DNA from: JALVIU01 sp964462295
GTDB taxonomy: Bacteria; Atribacterota; JALVIU01
Assembly: GCA_964462295.1 (NCBI GenBank)
Contig: CAYWXH010000025.1
Location: 1-21,904, forward strand
Direction of reading: 5' to 3'
Length of the DNA: 21,904 nucleotides
Positions 14,247-21,130 of this stretch are shown piece after piece. The first letter of the stretch is position 1. Each line of letters begins with the position of its first letter. The translations under genes were made by a program, and so were the position numbers. The notes under the pieces are model-generated. The model was given only the letters and a program-made list of their open reading frames with translations, was not told where the DNA came from and made no database searches.

Positions 14247-16109
14247 CTAATAAGAAATAATATGTGGTACTATTATAATTATTACCTCAGATTCTGTATG
14301 GGTTTTTTTAACAAAACGGAAGAGTCCGCCAAGAAGAGGTAAATCCCCTAAAATTGGTATCTTTCTCAATTCTTTTACATCTTCTGATTTTATTAGACCA
14401 CCTATAACCAAAGGTTCATTATTTTTAAGTCTTACGAATGTGTCTATTTTTCTTGTACCTATAACCGGGATCTTCTTTACGATAAGTCCTTCTGTATCTA
14501 ACCAATCATTTATGGTACTTATTTCAGGGTGTAGCTCTAAAAGCAAAGAATTTTTATTTTTGTCTACTCGAGGAATAACCCTTAATATGACACCTACCTT
14601 TTTAAATGTAGGAGAAACTGTCCTTATACCTGTTGCCTGATCTACAGAGACAGATTCTCCTACCGGGACTTCATCTGCAAGGTTTATAGTAGCTTCATAC
14701 CCGTCAAGGGTCATAATTTTTGGATTTGCAAGTACCTCTGCCTCTTTTTTCTGCACCATAGAACGCAGCGTAAAATTAAGCTTTGTAAGCCTTTCTAATG
14801 TACCTCCAAGGCTTATCTCTCCAAATTTAATTCCTCCTGCAAATATCTGTTCCCATTCTATCCCTAAATCCTTTGTAGCATCTGTGGATACAGCCACCAC
14901 CTTTACCTCTATCATAACTTGAGGTAACTTTTTATCAAGGTTCGCTATAAGGCTTTCTGCATTTTTCAGTTCTTCTTCTGAACCTTTAACAATTATAACA
15001 TTTTGCCTCTCATCAAGCTGAATATTCTCAGGTGGTATGACTATAGAAAGCATCTTTACTACAGCTTGAGCCTCCTCTTTTGTAATGGCATTTTCTAATT
15101 TAAATGTTTTAGTCCGCACCTTTGAATCTAAACTTTTTATAAGATTGGTAATCTTTTGTATTTCTCCTTCAGGTCCCCTCAAAATCAAAGCACGGGCATT
15201 TTTGTCAGGAATTATAGTAACCTTTGTATCCTTTGGAAGAACCGCTTCAAGGGTCGCCTTAGCCTCATCTGGTTTTAGGTATTTAAGAGGAACACTTTTA
15301 ATTCTAACCTTAGAAAATGCCTCTGAAAGCATACCTTTTTTTGCAACTATAAGGATGTTTCCCTCTTTTGCAAACTCTAAATTACCAAGTTCTGCAACAA
15401 GTTTTAGTGCCTCGGAAAACTTTACCCTCTTCAAATAGAGGGAGATTGTACCCTCTACAGATTCGTCTATAACAATATTCATTTTTGCAATCCTTGCAAG
15501 AGTTCTTAATATCTCATGTATATCTGTTCTATAAAATTCTAAAGTTACGGGTGGTATATTTTTAAACTGGTCATAGATAGTTGGAATGGGGGTTGGAACA
15601 GGGGAAGGGGTTTTAACTACTTTAGGTGTTAATCTTGGAAGAGGTGTTGGGGTTTCTTTGCCTATATATACCTTTGGGGTTTTTACAGGCAAAGGAGTTG
15701 GGACCTTTTTTTCTTCTATATAAGGTAATTTTATAATGACAAACCCTGGGCTCTTTTCCACTGTGTAGGTTACTAATTTAGAAAGATCTGCCACAATTCT
15801 TACCGTATTTTCGTTTACTTGTCCTGTTCTTATGGATTTAAGAATCCCCATGGAAGTAAAGTTTAACCGCTTTAGAGGGAGATTCTTTATCTTGTTCTCT
15901 GCGCCTTTAAGGTCCACAACTATCCGCGGAGGGTCATCCAGTGTAAAATGATTGATAATTACTGGACCACCTACCTTTACTGAGATTCTTATCTCATCCC
16001 CCACCCTCTTACACCAAAGAGCAGTGACAGGGTAATTTGCAAAAGCCAATACACTAGTTGACATGAATAAAAGAATCAATATAAATACTATTATACCCCT
16101 TCCCTTCAT
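14247..16109 (-). CDS. pilQ: Type IV pilus secretin PilQ
   Basis: Outer-membrane pore of the type IV pilus. About 620 residues from the ATG at 16109; an ATG is preferred over the GTG three codons earlier because AGAGGTGA lies 5 nt before it and overlaps the GTG. A signal peptide ends at VLAFA near residue 24. An AMIN domain follows (about 27-127), which binds peptidoglycan, then a Thr/Pro-rich linker (about 136-178), an STN domain (about 188-260), two secretin N1/NolW-type domains (about 270-330 and 335-395) and the secretin core (about 400-620). The core carries VPVGESV and the hallmark PVIGTRKIDTFVRLKNN with LVIGGLIKSE, then KIPILGDLPLLGGLFR. Single AMIN domain, so shorter than gamma-proteobacterial PilQ. 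It follows pilP, completing the pilMNOPQ order. Confidence 0.95.
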   Translation of the reverse strand: MKGRGIIVFILILLFMSTSVLAFANYPVTALWCKRVGDEIRISVKVGGPVIINHFTLDDPPRIVVDLKGAENKIKNLPLKRLNFTSMGILKSIRTGQVNENTVRIVADLSKLVTYTVEKSPGFVIIKLPYIEEKKVPTPLPVKTPKVYIGKETPTPLPRLTPKVVKTPSPVPTPIPTIYDQFKNIPPVTLEFYRTDIHEILRTLARIAKMNIVIDESVEGTISLYLKRVKFSEALKLVAELGNLEFAKEGNILIVAKKGMLSEAFSKVRIKSVPLKYLKPDEAKATLEAVLPKDTKVTIIPDKNARALILRGPEGEIQKITNLIKSLDSKVRTKTFKLENAITKEEAQAVVKMLSIVIPPENIQLDERQNVIIVKGSEEELKNAESLIANLDKKLPQVMIEVKVVAVSTDATKDLGIEWEQIFAGGIKFGEISLGGTLERLTKLNFTLRSMVQKKEAEVLANPKIMTLDGYEATINLADEVPVGESVSVDQATGIRTVSPTFKKVGVILRVIPRVDKNKNSLLLELHPEISTINDWLDTEGLIVKKIPVIGTRKIDTFVRLKNNEPLVIGGLIKSEDVKELRKIPILGDLPLLGGLFRFVKKTHTESEVIIIIVPHIISY

Positions 16110-16110
16110 A

Positions 16111-16674
16111 TTATTCACCTCTCAATTCTAATATAAATCTTTTTCCACCTTTTTTTAAAATTACTCTTTTATTATTAGGGTCTATCTTGTCTACAATAAA
16201 ACCATCTAAAAGTTCCTCACCTTCTTGAACAACTTCGCTTATTTCAAGCCCCTGAATTATGGCATAGGTTTCTTTTCCAGATTTTACAATGCCTGTAAGT
16301 TCTATATCCTCAGGTAGTGTAATCTCTGGCTCCTTCACTACATTCTCCGGCTCTTTTGCAGATACAACAGAAAATGGTGGAGAAAAAGGATTTCTCTTTG
16401 CAGAAAGTGTCAACGGATTTCGGTAACTAAAAAGAGATTTATTCAAAAGTTCTTCTATGTTTACCTCTTTTACCTCTTTTGTAATTTCTATAGGTTTTGG
16501 AGTTTTCTTCTTAGGTACAAAAGTAGAGCCACTTCTCCTTCCTGTACCTAATTGTATTCCCCCAAATACCCTTATCCATACAAAAACAAGTATAAGAAGT
16601 AAAACTATAAGAAGAATTAACTTTTTCCCATCCCTTTGCCAATTAAATGATATATCTAATTTCTTATCTGCCAT
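16111..16674 (-). CDS. pilP: Type IV pilus protein PilP (GspC-like periplasmic domain)
   Basis: Links the inner-membrane PilN/PilO complex to the PilQ secretin. The 187-residue protein has one membrane helix (about 18-37), a linker rich in Lys/Pro (VPKKKTPKPIE, 53-63), the motif RNPFSPP (94-100, matching the RDPF-type signature before the PilP domain), and a periplasmic beta domain from about 122 to the end with IELTGIVKSGKETYAIIQG and EVVQEGEELLDGFIVDKI. Proteobacterial PilP is a lipoprotein; this copy has a transmembrane anchor and no lipobox, a GspC-like architecture. ATG start; its stop TAA is 1 bp from the pilQ ATG. Family assignment is strong from context and the domain. Confidence 0.88.
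   Translation of the reverse strand: MADKKLDISFNWQRDGKKLILLIVLLLILVFVWIRVFGGIQLGTGRRSGSTFVPKKKTPKPIEITKEVKEVNIEELLNKSLFSYRNPLTLSAKRNPFSPPFSVVSAKEPENVVKEPEITLPEDIELTGIVKSGKETYAIIQGLEISEVVQEGEELLDGFIVDKIDPNNKRVILKKGGKRFILELRGE
16115..16122 (-). promoter_or_regulatory. Ribosome binding site of pilQ
   Basis: AGAGGTGA, 5 nt before the ATG at 16109. It overlaps the pilP stop and an alternative GTG start, and it favours the ATG. Confidence 0.65.
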
Positions 16675-16675
16675 T

Positions 16676-17218
16676 TTAAAATTTCACACCCTCCTTCTGA
16701 AGTAAAAGGGACAAACGCATCTTGGCATCTACACTATTTTTATCTGATGATTCTAAGGAGATCTCTTCTACATATACCAATTTATTTCCATTTTCAAATC
16801 TGTCTAACACCTTTATAAGGGTAAAATAATCACATTTTATCTCTAGATCAATAGGAAAGATACCGTACACCTTTCCATTTTCAAATTTCTCCTCCCCTGG
16901 TCGAAAAACTAAAGGTGTTATATGATAATTTGTAAGTATATTGCCTATCTCTACTAGATAATCAGAGATCTCACTAGGTTTTGAGAGATATGCGGAAAAC
17001 TTAGAAAAGGCCTCTTTAATTTCTCCCAACTCAGCTCTGTATTCATTTAGCTTCCTTGCAATCCGCGTTTTTATCTGAACCTGAGTTCTAAGTGCCTTTA
17101 TTTTTCCATTATAATACTCTGTCCTTAAAACTATATTTCTATATACTAGGAAATAAAAACCTAATATAATAACAAAGATAATTAATACAAGAAGCCATGT
17201 CTTTGATTTCTTACCCAA
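16676..17218 (-). CDS. pilO: Type IV pilus inner-membrane protein PilO
   Basis: Bitopic membrane protein that pairs with PilN in the alignment complex. The 180-residue protein starts at a TTG (17218), supported by GGAGG 7 nt upstream. It has a membrane helix at about 8-26, a predicted coiled coil at about 30-70 (YNGKIKALRTQVQIK, then ARKLNEYRAELGEIKEAF) and a ferredoxin-like domain from about 83 on, with FPIDLEIKCDYFTLIKVLDRFEN near 120-142 and VYVEEISLE. This is the usual PilO layout. It lies between pilN and pilP, with gaps of 14 bp and 1 bp. Confidence 0.9.
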   Translation of the reverse strand: MGKKSKTWLLVLIIFVIILGFYFLVYRNIVLRTEYYNGKIKALRTQVQIKTRIARKLNEYRAELGEIKEAFSKFSAYLSKPSEISDYLVEIGNILTNYHITPLVFRPGEEKFENGKVYGIFPIDLEIKCDYFTLIKVLDRFENGNKLVYVEEISLESSDKNSVDAKMRLSLLLQKEGVKF

Positions 17219-17225
17219 ACTATGT

Positions 17226-17230
17226 CCTCC
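17226..17230 (-). promoter_or_regulatory. Ribosome binding site fixing the TTG start of pilO
   Basis: GGAGG, 7 nt before the TTG at 17218; no ATG or GTG lies at a suitable distance. Confidence 0.7.
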
Positions 17231-17232
17231 CC

Positions 17233-17763
17233 CTATTCAAAGGAAAATTTTCCTGTTACAGAAAAGTTGTATACATCTCCATCTTTTTGTGTATCTTCAA
17301 GCTTTATCTCTCTGAAATAGTTGGAACGAGAAAGATTGTCCACAAATTTTGCAGGAGATAAACCTGACAAGGCATAACCTTTTATTAAAAACCCCTTATT
17401 TTTAGCATAACTAAAATCTATAAGCCATACATCATCTGGTATATAGGTACCCAAATCATTTAGTACCCTAGATATAAGGGGTTGATTTTCTACAAGTTTT
17501 ATAAAGAAAAGTATCTCTTGTTTATAGTTATCTACTTCCTTTTTTATTTTTTCGGCATCTTTTGCCTTTTTAGCTACAATATTGTATTCATTCATAAGAT
17601 TTTTATATTCTACCTCTTTTTGTCTAAGTTCTAGATAAGAATAAAAACCCCATGTAAAAGCAGCTGCAAGAACAAGCAACATAACCAAAATAAAACCTAA
17701 TCTCTTTGCCCTTATTTTATACCTATTTTTATAAGTTTCAGGTAATAGATTTAATTTAATCAA
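17233..17763 (-). CDS. pilN: Type IV pilus inner-membrane protein PilN
   Basis: Bitopic protein whose short cytoplasmic N-terminus binds the actin-like PilM. Residues 2-8 IKLNLLP match the conserved PilN motif (INLLP) that docks into PilM. A membrane helix at about 24-46 follows, then a coiled coil (about 48-87) and a periplasmic ferredoxin-like domain. The 176-residue length is normal. It starts with a TTG at 17763 that overlaps the pilM stop (TTGA); AAGGGG stands very close to it, so translational coupling to pilM is the likely mode of initiation. Confidence 0.92.
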   Translation of the reverse strand: MIKLNLLPETYKNRYKIRAKRLGFILVMLLVLAAAFTWGFYSYLELRQKEVEYKNLMNEYNIVAKKAKDAEKIKKEVDNYKQEILFFIKLVENQPLISRVLNDLGTYIPDDVWLIDFSYAKNKGFLIKGYALSGLSPAKFVDNLSRSNYFREIKLEDTQKDGDVYNFSVTGKFSFE

Positions 17764-18815
17764 TCCCCTTCAAACCCCCTCTTCGCAAGACCTATGGCTA
17801 CACCAAAAAAATCTTTTAATTCTCTTATACCTTCTATTTCAGTACCATATTGAATATCACTTAAAGGATCCAACTCTTCAACCTTTATACCAATACCTGA
17901 CTCAAGATAGTTGGAAAACCCGGATAGTTTGGACCCTCCTCCTGTCAAAAGAAGCTTATTAAAGACCTGAACATTTTCTATATTTTCTCTAAAGTAGTTT
18001 AAAGATCTAGTAACTTCTAATACAAATTCATCCATCACAGAAGTGATAGATGAATATAATTTCTCTTTTTCAGGATGGGAATCTATACCCTTTTTTAAAT
18101 GTTCTGCCTCCTCTAAGGATATACTAAAATCTCGTGATATAGCAGATGTAAAATCCCTTCCCCCCAAAAGCACATCCCTTGAAAAGGCAAAATCACCATC
18201 TTTTAATATAACTATGGATGTAGTAGCTGACCCCACATCCATAACCACATAGACCCCTTTTGATTGAATATCTTCATGGGAAAATAACCTTATAAGAGCA
18301 CTTGGTTTGATATCTATGGCAATAAGGGTTATTCCCAGAGAAGAAAGGATCCTTATATAACTATTAACAAGTTCTAATGGGGCCGCTGCAACTAAAAGTT
18401 TTAATCTCTCTCCTGTATTTTCATCTTTTGTGCCAAGTACATAATAATCATATACCGCCTCATCTAGAGAATAAGATATGTATTGGGTAAGATCCCACCC
18501 TACTGCTTCTTTTAACTCAGCCTGTGTCATTATTGGAAACTCCGCAATTCTTACCACTACATCTTTTCCAGAGATACCTAATACCCCTCTTCCCTTTCTT
18601 ATTTTTGCATCTTGTAAACATTCAGATAAGGCCTCTTCTAAAAGAGGGGCATTTACTATACTTCCCCTCTCTATCGCCCCTTGAGGAGTAGGAAAAAATC
18701 CATAATTTTGAAGATTTATACCATGTCCTGTAGATTTAAGTCTTACAATTTTTATAGAATTTTCTCCAATATCTATACCAATAGAATCTTTAAGGTTTGT
18801 TTTCTTTTTTTTCAC
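17760..18815 (-). CDS. pilM: Type IV pilus assembly ATPase-fold protein PilM
   Basis: Cytoplasmic actin-like (ASKHA fold) protein that binds PilN and links the pilus to the motor. The start is uncertain: a GTG at 18827 (355 residues) or a GTG at 18815 (351 residues), the latter preceded by GTGGGGA at 6 nt. I give the shorter form. Phosphate-1 motif GIDIGENSIKIV is near residue 13 of the short form. Middle: YYVLGTKDENTGERLKLLVAAAP and VYVVMDVGSATTSIVILKDG (second phosphate loop). C-terminal part: LLLTGGGSKLSGFSNYLESGIGI with the adenosine-binding GGG. The 5' end overlaps the RuvX-like gene by 26-38 bp. Strong family match. Confidence 0.95.
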   Translation of the reverse strand: MKKKKTNLKDSIGIDIGENSIKIVRLKSTGHGINLQNYGFFPTPQGAIERGSIVNAPLLEEALSECLQDAKIRKGRGVLGISGKDVVVRIAEFPIMTQAELKEAVGWDLTQYISYSLDEAVYDYYVLGTKDENTGERLKLLVAAAPLELVNSYIRILSSLGITLIAIDIKPSALIRLFSHEDIQSKGVYVVMDVGSATTSIVILKDGDFAFSRDVLLGGRDFTSAISRDFSISLEEAEHLKKGIDSHPEKEKLYSSITSVMDEFVLEVTRSLNYFRENIENVQVFNKLLLTGGGSKLSGFSNYLESGIGIKVEELDPLSDIQYGTEIEGIRELKDFFGVAIGLAKRGFEGD

Positions 18816-19197
18816 TATTTTCCCCACTTTTAAAAAATCTCTTTGCTAATATATAAGATGCCCATTCATCAAAATTGCTCTTAAAAATGGATTTCCAAAA
18901 ACCTTTTCTCTTTATGAATTCTTCTCTTCCCTCTTGAGTAGAATACCCCTCTTCTATTTTTACTATTTTTATCTTTTTATGAAAAGGGAGCTCTCTTATC
19001 CTACCTTCTATATCACTTGATGCAGTTTTGTCCCCTATCAGTACAATATCTATATCGTCATATTTTTTTAATATCTCAATAACCTCATCCATCAAATCTT
19101 CTATTTTAACTATCTTTAATTCACCTATCGTGAGGTCTTCTTCAACAACCGAAATTCCACATTTCTTACTACCTGGATCTATAGATAAAACCCTCAT
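18790..19197 (-). CDS. RuvX/YqgF-like RNase H-fold protein
   Basis: Short protein (135 residues) with the order of motifs seen in YqgF/RuvX, the pre-16S rRNA nuclease and putative Holliday junction resolvase family: LSIDPGSKKCGIS at 4-16 with D7, GDKTASSDIEGRIREL near 55-70, EEGYSTQEGREEF at 82-94 with E82/E83, and FDEWASYILAKRF at 109-121 with D110. D7, an acidic residue near 82 and D110 fit the catalytic triad of that fold. RuvX usually sits with alaS or mltG, not in a pilus operon. It overlaps the SPOR gene by 4 bp and pilM by about 26 bp. It could also be a divergent member specific to this locus; function is inferred. Confidence 0.6.
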   Translation of the reverse strand: MRVLSIDPGSKKCGISVVEEDLTIGELKIVKIEDLMDEVIEILKKYDDIDIVLIGDKTASSDIEGRIRELPFHKKIKIVKIEEGYSTQEGREEFIKRKGFWKSIFKSNFDEWASYILAKRFFKSGENSEKKENKP

Positions 19198-19766
19198 TGC
19201 TTCCCAACAAAGCCCTCAAAACCCTTATCTTTCAACTTATCAAGCTCATTTAGTGCATCTTTTCTAATAGAAAATCCGGGTATCCTTACCTTATATAATT
19301 TTCCTGCCTTTATAACGGCTACTTTGTAACCTAACTTTTTTACACTCTTTGCTAAATTATCAGCATTTGCCTTAGATTTAAATGCACCTAATTGTATGTA
19401 AAAACTCCCTTTTTTTGGAGTACTTACACCCTCTTTCTTCTCTTTTTTAGAGGCAGGTGTTACCTTCTTCTTGGGCAAAGGAGTAGGAAGCACAGATTTT
19501 TTGGGTGGGGTATTTTTTATGACTATTTTATGTACAGGTGTAGGAGAAGGAGTTTTTTTAGGATATGTAATAGCCCCTTTTGGAGTCTTTACCACAAGCT
19601 TTATCTGGGTTTCTTCCCCTCCTGCAATCTTTTTTATTCCTCTTTTTACTATAGCCCTCGTAACAGAAAAGACCAAGAAAAGTATAATAAGAATCCCAAG
19701 GAATATAAGGATTGTCTCTTTTATATTCTTTTTTCGTCCATGGACCTTTGAAGATCTCCTTTTCAT
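19194..19766 (-). CDS. SPOR domain membrane protein
   Basis: Predicted bitopic protein of 190 residues. A basic start (KRRSSKVHGRKKN) precedes a membrane helix at about 17-38, then a Thr/Pro/Lys-rich periplasmic linker (about 60-115, with KTPSPTPVHK and LPTPLPKKK) and a SPOR domain at about 119-190: FYIQLGAFKSKANADNLAKS, GYKVAV, LYKVRIPGFSIRKDA. SPOR domains bind denuded glycan strands and recruit proteins to division septa. It is the first gene of the long minus-strand operon. No Shine-Dalgarno site lies before the ATG at 19766; the predicted promoter sits almost at the start codon, which suggests leaderless translation. Its TP-rich linker resembles that of PilQ. Confidence 0.88.
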   Translation of the reverse strand: MKRRSSKVHGRKKNIKETILIFLGILIILFLVFSVTRAIVKRGIKKIAGGEETQIKLVVKTPKGAITYPKKTPSPTPVHKIVIKNTPPKKSVLPTPLPKKKVTPASKKEKKEGVSTPKKGSFYIQLGAFKSKANADNLAKSVKKLGYKVAVIKAGKLYKVRIPGFSIRKDALNELDKLKDKGFEGFVGKQ

Positions 19767-19778
19767 GTGTATTAGTTT

Positions 19779-19807
19779 ATCATACTAAATAAAAGAAATC
19801 AATACAA
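19779..19807 (-). promoter_or_regulatory. Predicted promoter of the SPOR-ruvX-pil operon
   Basis: On the minus strand, TTGTAT (19807-19802), a 17-bp spacer, then TATGAT (19784-19779). The predicted start is near 19772, 5-7 nt before the ATG. An alternative pair (TTGATT/TAAACT) shifted downstream would put the start on the ATG itself. No ribosome binding site is visible between promoter and ATG. Confidence 0.55.
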
Positions 19808-19919
19808 TATTAATAAAAAAGAGAAATTTTTTAAATATAGATGCGGACATAAAATTAATTGCAAGGTAACTATTATACTTTATTCCGAAGAAACAAAATT
19901 TCTTTATAGGAGAAAATCT

Positions 19920-19949
19920 TTGACATTTTTTTAATTTCTATGTTATAAT
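19920..19949 (+). promoter_or_regulatory. Consensus promoter of the yacL-rlpA-gltX series
   Basis: TTGACA (19920-19925), an 18-bp spacer, then TATAAT (19944-19949): both hexamers match the sigma-70-type consensus exactly. The predicted start near 19956 leaves a leader of about 76 nt before the ATG at 20033. Confidence 0.85.
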
Positions 19950-20032
19950 TTCTCATAAAAACCTACAAATTATAGTAATTTTATTAACAATTTTCTATCA
20001 TTATCTTATGAAAGGGGGATCAATATTCTATT

Positions 20033-21130
20033 ATGTTGCAACTTATATTTTATCTATTATTTACATTTTTTGGTGGACTTGCAGGGTATGGTCTTACAGG
20101 TTTTATCTATTATCGTTTTCATCTTTCTCAGCATTATCCAGAATCCTATGTAACTATTACTATGATCTTTTTGGGTGCTGGGATAGGCTATCTTTTAGGA
20201 AGAATCTTCCTACATCTTATGGCAAAACTTATTAGAAGGGGCACAGAATCAGATCTTTATGATATCCTTATTGGGACAGCAGGTCTTGTAATAGGCCTTA
20301 TAATAGGCAATCTAATTTCCTATCCCCTCTCCTTTATACCAAAAATAGGAGAATATCTACCTATCTTATTTACTACTATAATGGGTATAGTAGGGATAGA
20401 AGTAGCTTTGAGTAGAAGAGAAGAGCTTTATCTTAAATACCAGTTAAAAGAAAAGGGGGAAGAAAAGGATAAAAAACTGAAATTCTCTTTTAAAAAGAAA
20501 AAGAAATACTCCTCTCCTCCTAAAATACTTGATAGTTCTGTTATAATTGATGGAAGGATTATAGATATTTTAAAAACAGGTTTCATAGAGGGAAATATAA
20601 TAATCCCAAAATTTATATTAGATGAAATTCATAAACTTGCAGATTCTCAAGAGGATCTAAAAAGAAAGAGGGGTAAAAGAGGTTTGGAAATGATCGAAAA
20701 AATTAAAAAAGAAAACATATCTAATGTAATTATCCCTGATATAGATTATAGGGATATAAGAGATGCAGACGATAAACTCGTAAGATATGCATTGGCCACT
20801 GGAGGAAAGATCGTAACAAATGATTATAATTTAAATAAAGTCGCACAGATCCAAAATGTAGAGGTGCTTAATATAAATGAACTTACAAATGCAGTAAAAA
20901 CGCTCGTACTTCCCGGGGAAGAATTGATGGTAAAAATACTTAAAGAGGGAAAAGAAGGGGAACAAGGCATAGGATACCTAGAAGATGGTACTATGATAGT
21001 CGTAGAGAATGGAAAAAGATTCATAGGGTATGAAGTAAAGATGGAGGTAACAAGCTCCATTCAAACATCTGCGGGAAAGATGATATTTGGAAAAATAAAA
21101 GAGGTAGTAAATGAAAATAACCACAGATAA
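20033..21130 (+). CDS. yacL: Membrane PIN-TRAM domain protein (YacL-like)
   Basis: Predicted membrane-anchored ribonuclease-fold protein of 365 residues. Four hydrophobic segments (about 1-28, 40-64, 77-98 and 103-125) precede a basic linker (about 138-160). A PIN domain spans about 164-285, with acidic residues D167 (LDSSVIIDGR), E198 (ILDEIH), D246/D247 (DADDK) and D264 (VTNDYNLN) in the order of the PIN active site. A TRAM domain for RNA binding follows at about 288-358. In Bacillus, YacL precedes ispD-ispF-gltX; here gltX also lies close downstream, which supports the match. The only G-rich ribosome site (GGGGG at 20014) lies 14 nt from the ATG, longer than usual. The gene overlaps the RlpA-like gene by 20 bp. 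Confidence 0.9.
   Translation: MLQLIFYLLFTFFGGLAGYGLTGFIYYRFHLSQHYPESYVTITMIFLGAGIGYLLGRIFLHLMAKLIRRGTESDLYDILIGTAGLVIGLIIGNLISYPLSFIPKIGEYLPILFTTIMGIVGIEVALSRREELYLKYQLKEKGEEKDKKLKFSFKKKKKYSSPPKILDSSVIIDGRIIDILKTGFIEGNIIIPKFILDEIHKLADSQEDLKRKRGKRGLEMIEKIKKENISNVIIPDIDYRDIRDADDKLVRYALATGGKIVTNDYNLNKVAQIQNVEVLNINELTNAVKTLVLPGEELMVKILKEGKEGEQGIGYLEDGTMIVVENGKRFIGYEVKMEVTSSIQTSAGKMIFGKIKEVVNENNHR

Noticed and set aside
19392..19788. Plus-strand open frames opposite the SPOR gene
   Set aside because: They mirror the Lys/Pro-rich linker codons and have no support from start sites or motifs.
20008..20235. Plus-strand open frame of 75 codons overlapping the start of yacL
   Set aside because: It overlaps yacL in another frame, has no recognisable pattern and is a by-product of the hydrophobic coding region.
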